A stretch of DNA of 64,000 nucleotides from assembly GCF_014805685.1 (NCBI RefSeq), contig NC_060906.1, positions 4,437,424-4,501,423 on the forward strand, in the 5' to 3' direction. This document shows positions 55,512 to 64,000 of this stretch, in pieces. The stretch's first letter is position 1, and each line of letters opens with the position of its first letter. A model generated the notes under the pieces. The model was given only the letters and a program-made list of their open reading frames with translations. It did not search any database and had not been told where the DNA came from. The DNA is from Silurus meridionalis. Taxonomy: Eukaryota > Chordata > Actinopteri > Siluriformes > Siluridae. The translations under genes and the position numbers were made by a program.

Positions 55512-55855
55512 TAATATATAATTCCATTGTTTAATTTAACTTAATATTTATTTGCTCGTTTGACAAATCAAAATAAATATTTTCCATTTCTTAATTTTTT
55601 AACACGTTTTATAGAATTCATTCATTCATTTTATTATTTGCTTAATTATTCATGATTCACTCAGAATTCGTCCATTTTTATTAAACAAATATTAAAAGGG
55701 CGAAATTAAAACTTTAAACACAACATAAAATTATTCACGACGTCCTTTCTTTAGTCGGATATTTAAAAAATAAATGTTTTTATTGATAAAATCTGCAGGT
55801 CCGACAAGTAAAAACGGTACGTGTGGAAACAAAGCAGAAATTCCAAAAGTACCGC

Positions 55856-56176
55856 TCGACGACCAGTTGCAATGCCTCATATTACCACTAGAGGGTAGCA
55901 TTTTACCACCACAAAATGTACTTTTTTAAATTTTTCCTCAAATTTCTTTAAAATTACACCTAAACTGTACAAGAGTTTGTTATTATCAAATAATAATTTT
56001 TATAATAATAATAATAATAATAAATCTAGCAATGTATCTAACAATATTCTACATATATAAAAAATAGGATAGCTATTATACAATTGAAAAATATATAATA
56101 GAATATATAAAAGAAACAACGATTTCATTAATATTTTATTTGCTTAATTATTCATAATTCACTCAAAACTCATCCA

Positions 56177-56178
<2 letters not shown>
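55856..56178. other. AT-rich sequence with a partial foldback arm
   Basis: TTTGCTTAATTATTCATAATTCACTC at about 56140 repeats the arm of the neighbouring element (55633-55665). No gene. Confidence 0.5.

Positions 56179-56257
<79 letters not shown>
56179..56257. repeat. (TA)n microsatellite
   Basis: About 39 TA units adjoining a mariner-type terminus, as at 10480-10605. Confidence 0.97.
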
Positions 56258-56260
<3 letters not shown>

Positions 56261-56345
56261 TGGAACCTCAGCACTCGCGACCTCGCATGCTCGTGACTTT
56301 TATTCCGACCGGCGACTCTCATTCAGATCGGCTCGTGAGCAACCG
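56258..56345 (+). mobile_element. Tigger/mariner-like terminal fragment
   Basis: CAGTGGAACCTCAGCACTCGCGACCTC with repeated CGCGACTT-type motifs resembles the terminus of pogo/Tigger-like elements. Only one end is recognisable. Confidence 0.5.
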
Positions 56346-56585
56346 CGAGCTGCTCAAAACGCTAGTTTTAACATTTCTAAAAAAATAATATGTTAAAATA
56401 TGTTTACTTCAGGATCACTGTTTACATCACTAATTGATACATTACAGGAAATTATACCTAAATTATTTACTATTTACTCGCCGACGAGTAAATCTTGTTT
56501 TCGCGCTTTCCCACATTTAGTCTTCTTCTTCTTGTGGTGTTTTATGGCGGTTTGGCAGACCAATGAAAAGGTGCATTACCGCCAC

Positions 56586-57840
56586 CTACTGATCTGGAGT
56601 GTGAAGTGAACACAGAATAAGGGGGAAAAAACCCACAAGGGAAATTAAAAACCCATTTCCAACATTCTCCTGTATCTGGAAGAGTCTTCCTTTAGTCCCA
56701 CTATTCCAGATTTCCTGCCATCTTTTACATACTTCAGATGAAATCACTGCCTTGAATTCAGCTCTACTCAAAGCTACCTTAATGTCTATCTGAGAATGAT
56801 TTAATGCTTTCTTTGCTAGCTGGTCCACCATTTCATTTCCATCCACACCAACATGAGCAGGTACCCAAAGAAAATGTACCTCCACCCTCAGCTGCCTAGC
56901 TCTAAACAGACTCTGAAAGATTTCTAATATTAAGTCTTGCCTTGATTCGGATTTTCCACTTCTTAAACTAGAGAGAGCTGCCATCGAGTCACTACAAATC
57001 ACCGTTCTTTCTGGTTGGACTTCTTCTATCCACTGTAGGACTAGTATGATTGCTAAAAGTTCAGAGGCAAACACTGACACTTGATCTGAAAGTCTTTTTG
57101 CAAGCTTTCTTTCAAGAGCAGTGATAAATACTGCTGCTGCAGTCCTTTCAGATTCTGGATCCTCAGAACCGTCCGTAAATACCTGCAGTGCATCGTAATA
57201 CTCTCGTGTAATGTACTTCTGAACTATTAATTTAATTGGCATATTCATCCCCGGATTACTCAATGTTTTCTTAACTTGTAAATCTATTCTTCCTTACTAT
57301 CCAACCAAAGCTTGTTACTCCCAACTCATACTCCCAACATTCTCTCAAAATCAGTCTAACTGGATGATTTTCCAGATGACCCTTTACACCATACCAGTAC
57401 CTTAGTCTGAGCTGAAGCCTGTGCAGTTCTAGGGGCATTTCTCCCATTTCCACTTGTAATGAGGGTATCGGGGACGATCTAAATGCACCGCAGCAAATAC
57501 ACAACGCCTGATTATGAATTACCTCAATCTTTTTAAGTATTGTTTTGCTCGCAGAACTGTATATTGAACATCCATAATCAATGTTTGATCTAATCACAGC
57601 ACAATAAATTATTTTCAAAGACAGACACGTTGCCCCCCCATTCTACTCCTGACAAGCACCTTAACAGTGTATTTTCCAGATGCGGCTGAACCGTTCGGCG
57701 TATCACGGATATTCCTACCCGTTTCGCTTCCATATCAACCTCTCCGCTATCCTTTTTCCTAAATAAACTCGCTTCACCTACTACGGCTTCCGCCTCCGTT
57801 TCTCCGCGCGTAACAGCAACACATTTATTCACGATGTGTA
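56586..57840 (-). mobile_element. LINE remnant with an RNase H domain (I/Nimb-like)
   Basis: In minus-strand order: a fragment from an early part of the ORF (about 57840-57630, GVSVIRR-like), then an RT C-terminal piece (57618-57271, [19 protein letters not shown]), then RNase H (57263-56586). The RNase H shows LQVFTDGSEDPESERTAAAV (first Asp), VFASELLAIILVLQWIEEV (Glu), TVICSDSMAALSSLRSGKSE (Asp) and FLWVPAHVGVDGNEMVDQLA (final Asp). All four acidic residues are intact. The palm of the RT is absent, so it is internally deleted. An RNase H behind the RT is characteristic of the I/Nimb lineage. Confidence 0.8.
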
Positions 57841-57872
57841 TAAATGGACTACAGTACAATGTGAACGTGTAC

Positions 57873-57922
57873 AGCACACACACACACACACACTCACTCA
57901 CTCTCTCTCTCTCTCTCCTTTT

Positions 57923-57977
<55 letters not shown>

Positions 57978-58033
57978 TCTCTCTCTCTCTTTCTCACACA
58001 TACACACACACACATTCTCTCTCTCTCTCTCAA
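57873..58033. repeat. (CA)n and (CT)n compound microsatellite
   Basis: Alternating CA and CT dinucleotide runs, arranged CA-CT-CA-CT-CA-CT. Long open frames over it are compositional. Confidence 0.97.
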
Positions 58034-58602
58034 GTCAAGTCAAGAGTCAAGAAGCTTTTATTGTCATTTCAACCATATATAGCTGATGCCGTACACAGTG
58101 AAATGAAACAACGTTCCTCCTGAACCCAGGTGCTACATAAAACAACATAAAACAACAGTCACAGAACAGAAGAACACAGGGCCAGGAACTAAGATCCTCG
58201 CCACATAAAGTGCATGTGTGCAACTGGTGCAAACAGTGCAAAAGACAACACAAGACAGTGCAAGACAACACAGGACAGTGCAGGACAATACACAAAATAT
58301 AAAAATAAAAACAGCAATAGCTCCGCCAGTAAGACCTGTCGTGACAGAATAAGGTGCACAGTAGCAGAAAAATGTAAACAGAAAAATGTAAACAGAATTG
58401 TGAAATTCTACAATAGCAGCAATCAAAATAAACTGAACAGTGACCAAAGGATTTGGACAGAATATTGTGCAAAGAGAGCAAGTCCCGGAAGATCAGCAAC
58501 AAACGGCATGTAAACATTTTGCGATAATGAAAGGTGTGAATGGTGCTGAAACCTGGGTGTGCGAAGTGTATGTGTGTTGAGTCCGGTTGTACAGATTAGG
58601 CA

Positions 58603-58646
<44 letters not shown>

Positions 58647-58680
58647 TTCAGTTCAGATGTTTGTTGAGGAGCCTGATGGC
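58034..58680 (-). mobile_element. L2-like LINE 3' end (separate copy)
   Basis: CAAGTCAAGTCAAGAGTCAAGAAGCTTTTATTGTC then GTGAAATGAAACAACGTTCCTCC is the minus-strand 3' end of an L2-like fish LINE whose 3' UTR normally ends in a short CAAGT tandem. The sequence to about 58510 is 3' untranslated material. A (GT)n run lies at 58608-58640. Confidence 0.6.
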
Positions 58681-60430
58681 TTAGAATAGAATAGCCTTTA
58701 TTTGTCACATATACATTACAGCACAGTGAAATTTGTTCTTCGCATATCCCAGCTTCCTTAGAAGCTGGGGTCAGAGCGCAGGGTCGGTCATGATACGGCG
58801 CCCCTGGAGCATAGAGGGTTAAGGGCCTTGCTCAAGGGCCCAAGAGTGAAAGCCATCTGGAAGAGTGGAAGCTTGCTGGAAAAAACTGTTGCACAGTCTT
58901 GATGTGACGGCCCGAATGCTTCGGAACCGTTTCCCTGATGGTAGGAGAGTAAAAAGTGTGTGTGACGGGTGTGTGTGGTCGTCCACAATGCTGTGTGCTT
59001 TGCGGATGCAGCGTGTGGTGTAAATGTCCATGATAGAGGGGAGAGAGACTCCGATGATCTTCTCAGCTGTCCTCACTATCCTCTGTAGGGTCTTGCGATC
59101 CGAGACGGTGCAGTTCCCAAACCAGGCAGTGATGCAGCTGCTCAAGATGCCCTCAATGGTCCCTCTGTAGAACATGGTCAGGATGGGGGGAGGGAGATGG
59201 GCTTTCCTCAGCCTTCTCAGGAAGTAGAGACGCTGCTGGGCTTTCTTGGTGATGGAGCTGGTGTTGAATGACCAGGTGAGGTTGTCTGCCAGATAAACAC
59301 CAAGGAATTTGGTGCTCTTGACGATTTCCACAGAGGATCCATCGATGATCAGTGGAGAATGGTCACTCTGTGTTCTCCTGAAGTCATTTATGTGCCTCAT
59401 GACGAGCCTCTCGAAGCACTTCATCATGATGGGTGTGAGTGCAACGGGACGATAGTCATTGAGGCAGGAGACAGAAGACTTCTTCGGCACAGGAATGATG
59501 GTCGTCGTCTTGAGGCACGTAGGAACAGTGGCGCTGCCCAGGGAGATGTTGAAGCTGTCGGTAAAGACATCCGCTAGCTGTTGTGCACATTCCCTGAGCA
59601 CTCTGTCAGGAATGTTGTCTGGTCCAGCAGACTCCCGTGCATAGAGTTTTCCTCACTTCAGCTGTGGTTAGACAGAGCACCTGGTCAGTGGGTGGAGGGA
59701 TGGTCTTCCTCGCCACCACGTTGTTCTGCACCTCGAACCGGGTGTAGAAGTCGTTCAGCGCATCTGGGAGGGAGGCGTCACGGTCACAAGGAGGTGGTGG
59801 TGTCTTGTAATTCGTGATCGCCTGGATGCCCCGCCACATGCGCCGGGTGTCTCCGCTGTCCTGGAAGTGGCTGTGGATTCTCTTGTCATGTGCGCGCTTC
59901 ACCTCTCTGATGGCACGGCACAGTTTGGCCCTTGCTGTTTTGTCCCCTGCTCTGAAGGCGGAGTCTCTTGTTTTTAGCAGTGCACACACCTTGGCGGTCA
60001 TCCATGGCTTCTGGTTGGAGCGTGTAGTGATGGTCTTGGAGATGGTCACGTCATCAATGCACTTGCCGATGTAGCTGGTCACTGTTGACGTGTACTTCTC
60101 CAAGTTGATGAAATCGCCATTGGTTGCAGCTTCCCTGAACATGTCCCAGTCAGTGCATTTAAAACAGTCCTGAAGAGCAGACATGGATCCTGCTGGCCAG
60201 GTTCTAACTTGTTTTCGAGCTGGTCTTGAACGCCTACTGAGTGGTCTGTATGCTGGGATCAACATAACAGATGTGGTCTGAGTACCCGAGGTGGGGGCGG
60301 GGCTTCGCCCTGTATGCGCCCCGGATGTTTGTGTAAACAACATCCAGCGTGTTTTCTCCTCTGGTTGCAAAGTCCACATTCTGATAGAATTTGGGAAGCA
60401 CAGTCCTGAGATTTGCGTGATTTAAAATCT
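58681..60430 (-). mobile_element. L2-clade LINE, RT catalytic core deleted
   Basis: The 3' end has an AGAATAGAATAG tandem and CTTTATTTGTCACATATACA at 58684. Frame 59601-58819 begins [20 protein letters not shown], continues [20 protein letters not shown] and [15 protein letters not shown], then jumps to [20 protein letters not shown], so the palm with its YADD box is missing (junction about 59375). It then reads [20 protein letters not shown] and a full C-terminus ([19 protein letters not shown]). Upstream (60379-59606) is the linker ([38 protein letters not shown]), and the endonuclease end ([22 protein letters not shown]) at about 60395-60270. The 5' end runs into a CA repeat. Confidence 0.88.
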
Positions 60431-60433
60431 CTT

Positions 60434-60435
<2 letters not shown>

Positions 60436-60504
<69 letters not shown>
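60436..60504. repeat. (CA)n microsatellite
   Basis: About 34 CA units at the 5' edge of the L2 copy. Confidence 0.98.
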
Positions 60505-60505
<1 letters not shown>

Positions 60506-61122
60506 TCCTGTATGACATTCTATGTGAGGACCGGGTAAATTAACCTGCAGTGTGAGGACCACCATTTCTGCTACAATTACACGTGAATGCATAATATATT
60601 TCAACACTAGGTGTTTCTATGATCCTTAAAAAAACAAAGGAAAAGAACCAGCATTTTACCAGCCATGTGAAGACCTTTTCATGGGGGCACTATTGAGTTT
60701 GTTTCTGGCTGGCTTACATTAAGGACATTTATTTGTATAATTTTTTTTTTGCTTACACGTTGTGTGGACAGCTCCAAGCCATTATTGAACTGAACTAACA
60801 TCAGTTGAGTAATGACTCAGAGCATCTTTACAACTGCATTAAATTCTATTTGAATCATTATGCCATGTTGATCATTGTAAGGCTGCTTTGAAAAAAATCA
60901 GTATAGTTTTATGCACTAAAGGAGTAAAGATGACTTGAGAAATAATGCAATTTTTACATTGACGTTCAAAAACAGTCTACTACAGTCTCAATTTTTTATT
61001 GATCCAATTTGATGAACCAGTGAGCAGCTGTTCGTTCATTTGTGAACACAAGATAACACCAACACAACAGTCTCTCAACATGAAGGTGAACCAAACTGTT
61101 AAAGAACATTAATTTTTTGCTT
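60505..61122. other. No recognisable feature
   Basis: AT-rich with no gene or known repeat recognised. Confidence 0.5.
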
Positions 61123-61396
61123 TTAAAACATAAGCATTCGAGCAGCTGACTTTCTTTTCATTTTCAAAATTGCATTGTAGACAAAGTTTATAATATCCCT
61201 CCAAGATCGTTGGTTCAGGGCCTTTTCCTCTTCTAGGCACTTCATGCAGGCTACTTTCCCTGGAACTCTGCGCTCTGCCAAAAACAGTCCTAGATGTTTG
61301 TTTACTGCCCTTCTCTCTTTTCCACTCCATAGTCTCTTCACTGTTAGCCTGGTGGTCTCTACAAATGACAAGGAAGTCAATGGAGATTTTATAACC
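61123..61396 (-). CDS. Terminal exon of a conserved fish ORF family (possibly transposon-borne)
   Basis: Opens after an acceptor-like TTTTTTTAG (about 61397) and reads SLSFVETTRLTVKRLWSGKE, then HLGLFLAERRVPGKVACMKC, LEEEKALNQRSWRDIINFVY and NAILKMKRK, ending at a TAG/TAA near 61123. The pattern W(S/T)xxExxAVxxHLxxFIxxxxVPGKxxCxxCLxxExALxxRxWxxIKxxVxNxI is one I associate with repeated, uncharacterised teleost proteins, often next to mobile elements. I cannot name a function. It lies just 3' (minus strand) of the coiled-coil gene and has no visible link to it. Confidence 0.45.
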
Positions 61397-61524
61397 TAAA
61401 AAAAGATGTTAAGTATGTATCAGTATCTAATGAATTAATAATTAGAGAGGTTGTGACATGGGAAATGAAACTTGCCTAGATTTCCAGACATGAGTTCCTT
61501 TAAACTATTCAAACATACTGTAAG

Positions 61525-61624
61525 NNNNNNNNNNNNNNNNNNNNNNNNNNNNNNNNNNNNNNNNNNNNNNNNNNNNNNNNNNNNNNNNNNNNNNNNNNNN
61601 NNNNNNNNNNNNNNNNNNNNNNNN
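61525..61624. other. Assembly gap (100 N)
   Basis: 100 Ns at the downstream end of the coiled-coil repeat array, in mirror position to the gap at 40120. Confidence 0.99.
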
Positions 61625-63022
61625 CCAGCTGAGCCAGACGTTGCTCCAGTCGCTCTCTGTCTCTCCTCAAATGATTGCTCTCATGATCTGCACACTTCTT
61701 TTCCTCAGGGTGATTCAGGGAATCTTGCAGCTCTATGATGGTTTGAAAGTGTCTGGTGGTCATCTCCTCCATGTCTAGTTTGATCATCTCTTTTCCTTTT
61801 CAAATTTATTTTGTTCAAAATTTAAAGTGGCCTCCAGCTGAGCAACACGTTCATTCACTCGCTCTCTGTCTCTCCTCAAATGATTGCTCTCATGATCTGC
61901 ACACTTCTTTTCCTCAGGGTGATTCAGGGAATCTTGCAGCTCTATGATGGTTTGAAAGTGTCTGGTGGTCATCTCCTCCATGTCTAGTTTGATCATCTCT
62001 TTTCCTTTCTCAAATTTATTTTGTACAAATTCCAAAGTGGCCTCCAGCTGAGCAACACGTTCATTCACTCGCTCTCTGTCTCTCATTAAATACATTTTCT
62101 CTTCCTCACAATGATTCAGGGAATCTTGCAGCTCTATGATGGTTTGAAAGTGTCTGGTGGTCATCTCCTCCATGTCTAGTTTGATCATCTCTTTTTCCTT
62201 TTCAAATTTATTTTGTTCAAAATTTAAAGTGGCCTCCAGCTGAGCCAGACGTTGCTCCAGTCGCTCTCTGTCTCTCCTCAAATGATTGCTCTCATGATCT
62301 GCACACTTCTTTTCCTCAGGGTGATTCAGGGAATCCTGGAGCGCCCTGGTGGTCTTGAGCTGTAAGTTATTACTCGTCTTCATGACTCGCTTTTCCTTCT
62401 TTCTTTTCCTCTCCCAATAATTTCTCTCATATTTAAGAACGGCCTCCAGCTGAGCGACTTGTCCTGCCAGTTGTCTTCGTTCTCTAATCAAAATCTCTCT
62501 CTCATTCTTTGCAGTTTTCCGCTCTTCTTTACAGTAATTTAGGGAATCCTGAAGCTCCGTGATGGTCTGGAGCTGTAACTTGTTCCTCTCCTCCATGTCA
62601 AGTTTTGACTTCTTTCCCTTCTCTCTTTTTAATGTGGCCTCAAGCTGAGCAACACGTTCCTGCAGTTGTTTTTGTTCTCTTGCCCAGCTTTCTCTCTCAC
62701 TTTCTACAATTTTCTCTTGTTCCTCATGGAGTTTCAGTGAAGACAGAAGCTTAGTGATGTTCTGGAGGTGTGTGGCGTTTCTCTCATTTATCTCCTGTTC
62801 CCGGTCCTTTCGCTCAGAGGCCAAAGTAGCCTCCAGCTCTTGTACCATCTGTACCAGAATGTCTTTCTCTTCTGTCTCTGGTGTTCTCTTCTCCTTTATC
62901 AGATTAAGAAATGAATCCAACTCTGCTGCTACTTTCTCTATGTGTTTCAGTGCCTCCTTCTTTTCAGCAGCCTGTTTAGATTTCTTTTCTTTTATGCTTT
63001 GAAAAATCTCTTCCAGTTCCAT
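61625..63022 (-). CDS. Coiled-coil repeat protein, 5' part
   Basis: ATG at 63022 opens a 412-codon frame to 61784; the array continues in a shifted frame to the gap (a single A appears lost from a GGAAAAAGAG run near 61795). The N-terminus (MELEEIFQSIKEKKSKQAAE, DSFLNLIKEKRTPETEE) is followed by tandem units with RERxxLxERVAQLEATL and LQTITELQDSLNYCKEE cores. The first three units are well diverged; the last ones (about residues 235 on) are nearly identical at DNA level (ATGTCTAGTT recurs at 61771, 61980 and 62172). High Glu/Lys/Leu content predicts one long coiled coil; no membrane segment or signal peptide. Closest relative here is the 40220-41482 copy. Function unknown; resemblance to golgin or trichohyalin is compositional. 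Confidence 0.78.
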
Positions 63023-63064
63023 TCTTAACTTTGTCTCGTTACTGAGAAATACTGACTGTTCTGA

Positions 63065-63112
63065 CTTATACAGACTTGTGTTGCTGTGACGTCACACACG
63101 GAAGCCCCGCCC
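63065..63112 (-). promoter_or_regulatory. Core promoter of the coiled-coil gene
   Basis: On the minus strand a GC box (GGGCGGGG, 63105-63112) and a CRE palindrome (TGACGTCA, 63087-63094) precede a TATA-like GTATAAG (63065-63071), with the ATG 43 bases further on at 63022. Spacing and order suit a CREB/ATF-responsive core promoter; the transcription start is not proven. Confidence 0.5.
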
Positions 63113-63119
63113 TTTTCTG

Positions 63120-63748
63120 CGACGTCCCATCTGTGCTCTCCTGCGCATGTGCTGAATGTTGCAGAATCATAAATGACCAGTAGGTGGCAGTGTGATGTGT
63201 ATTAGAGCTCACTGTCACAGCAGGTAATTAGAAGTAGTGGAGCTCTAATGACGTCATTAATAGCGAGGACAAGACACACAGCAGTTTGGGATTCTTTTAT
63301 TGACTTTATTGATTAATTGATTTGGAGTATGATTGTGTTTCTGATCAAAGTAAGTTAATGTTTCAAAATAAAATCTATCAATACATTTAAAATTATAACA
63401 ATAAATATAAATACAATACAGTGCAGTATTACAGCCTAAATATTTAAATTTATTTCAGATAAATTTTATTCATCCATTAAATAAATGGTGTCAGCGTCAG
63501 AGTCGTGTATTTACATGATCTGTTTCCAGGGTTTTCACGAACACAACTCTGTTATTACTGTTCTCTTTTCACAGCGGCGTCTCTTTCAGTTCTAATGAAA
63601 GTTCTCATGTATTAAAAGGGAATTTTATTAATGATCAATAATGAAACACCTTTATTACTGTTAGTTATTTACATATTTATTTACAGTAATAAAACTATTT
63701 CTGTAAAAAAAGAGAAAGAAAGAAAATAAATAAATAAAATGATGAATT
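63120..63748. other. Intergenic sequence upstream of the coiled-coil gene
   Basis: AT-rich beyond 63300; AATAAA-like signals on both strands. No gene recognised, apart from a possible 3' UTR for the exon below. Confidence 0.4.
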
Positions 63749-63751
63749 TAG

Positions 63752-63780
63752 TGGAGCAGACCGACAGCACGATGACCTGA
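63752..63780 (-). CDS. Possible 3'-terminal coding exon of a gene lying beyond the window
   Basis: The minus strand shows an excellent acceptor (CTGTTTTTCTCTTTCAG) followed by a short frame reading VIVLSVCST and a TAA, then AT-rich sequence that could be a 3' UTR. Only nine residues are visible and the phase is a guess, so this is weak. Confidence 0.25.
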
Positions 63781-64000
63781 AAGAGAAAAACAGAGATGTG
63801 TTACTTTACATAATGTGTGTGTTTGACCGGTACACAGTGTGTGTTTAGTAAAGTTTTGTAGGACATAAATCATCAATAATCATCTCATATTATATATATT
63901 ATTATATTTTAATCATCTCATATTAGCATCTAATCAGAAGGTAAATTTTGCTAACATTAATAGTTCTTTTCTGTTTTAAATCTTTAACTGCACTTAACAC

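Larger units (their letters stand above)
54716..55855. mobile_element. Foldback-type element with long inverted repeats
   Basis: The left end GCGGTACTTTAGGTATTTTT then GCTCTGTTTCCACACG...TTACTTGTCGAACCTGC is inverted at the right end (complement reads GCGGTACTTTTGGAATTTCT then GCTTTGTTTCCACACG...TTACTTGTCGGACCTGC). Further inward, AAATATCAGACTAAAGAAAG...TCAGTGAATCATGAATAATTAAGCAAAT is matched by ATTTGCTTAATTATTCATGATTCACTCAG...CTTTAGTCGGATATTT, so the arms run over at least ~250 bp. The centre is AT-rich with (CA)n and (AT)n runs. No ORF. A stray arm copy occurs at about 56125-56175. Confidence 0.8.

Noticed and set aside
57590..58123. Cys/Val- and His/Thr-rich frames over dinucleotide runs (also at 49628, 51449 and 60234)
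   Set aside because: They are translations of CA/GT/CT microsatellites.
59359..60074. Plus-strand frames opposite the L2 LINE
   Set aside because: The opposite strand carries clear RT and linker motifs in the expected order.

Overview
This window looks like gene-poor, transposon-dense nuclear DNA from a ray-finned fish. The repeat families point there: an RTE-type LINE with the EN-RT layout, L2-like LINEs, Tc1/mariner elements with typical fish termini, a Helentron (Helitron with an appended AP-type endonuclease), hAT/ZBED elements, and a CACTA/EnSpm-like element linked to the SAMD3-like fish ORF family. Long GT/CA runs and three 100-N scaffold gaps (17655-17754, 40120-40219, 61525-61624) also fit. 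I cannot name the species; a catfish-like genome is only a guess. There are no operons, no CRISPR array, and no rRNA or tRNA gene that I could see.

Layout. 1-2.94 kb: minus-strand RTE LINE. 2.94-4.95 kb: TGACCATCAC minisatellite with a 670-bp higher-order repeat. 5.7-6.4 kb: internally deleted RTE. 6.84-7.38 kb: two well-formed minus-strand exons of an unidentified gene. 7.66-8.98 kb: one hAT-like MITE nested in another. 10.1-18.3 kb: satellite-rich zone with a truncated Tc1, a 32-bp minisatellite on both sides of a 4.6-kb island, a 139-bp tandem repeat carrying TGACGTCA palindromes, a pyrimidine-strand minisatellite, and decayed LINE and DIRS-like scraps. 17.75-19.68 kb: first coding exons of a minus-strand gene; the second exon is split by a solo LTR with a perfect 5-bp target duplication. 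20.0-20.6 kb: 50-bp minisatellite.

22.7-29.5 kb: two related Helentron copies; the first lacks the HUH Rep core and the second is truncated at both ends. 30.2-36.7 kb: a 6.4-kb CACTA-like element with a zinc-finger transposase pseudogene and an accessory ORF. 38.8-39.3 kb: exons of a second accessory ORF (SAMD3-like). 40.2-41.5 kb: 3' part of a coiled-coil repeat gene, plus strand. 41.5-45.3 kb: two opposed copies of one LINE. 45.6-46.0 kb: degenerate CCCTAA-like repeats. 46.1-48.7 kb: hAT/ZBED element inside a Tc1 remnant. 49.97-51.5 kb: nearly intact Tc1. 53.1-53.8 kb: endogenous retrovirus pol remnant. 54.7-55.9 kb: foldback element. 56.6-60.4 kb: LINE remnants (RNase H-bearing and L2). 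61.6-63.0 kb: 5' part of a second coiled-coil repeat gene, minus strand, with its own promoter.

The likely host genes are few: the pair of inverted coiled-coil paralogues (40.2 and 61.6-63.0 kb), the minus-strand exons at 19.66/18.38 kb and at 7.38/7.15 kb (which may or may not be one gene), and perhaps a 3'-terminal exon near 63.75 kb. Nothing here shows a pathway; the interest is in repeat dynamics, insertion into an exon, and a fast-expanding coiled-coil protein.
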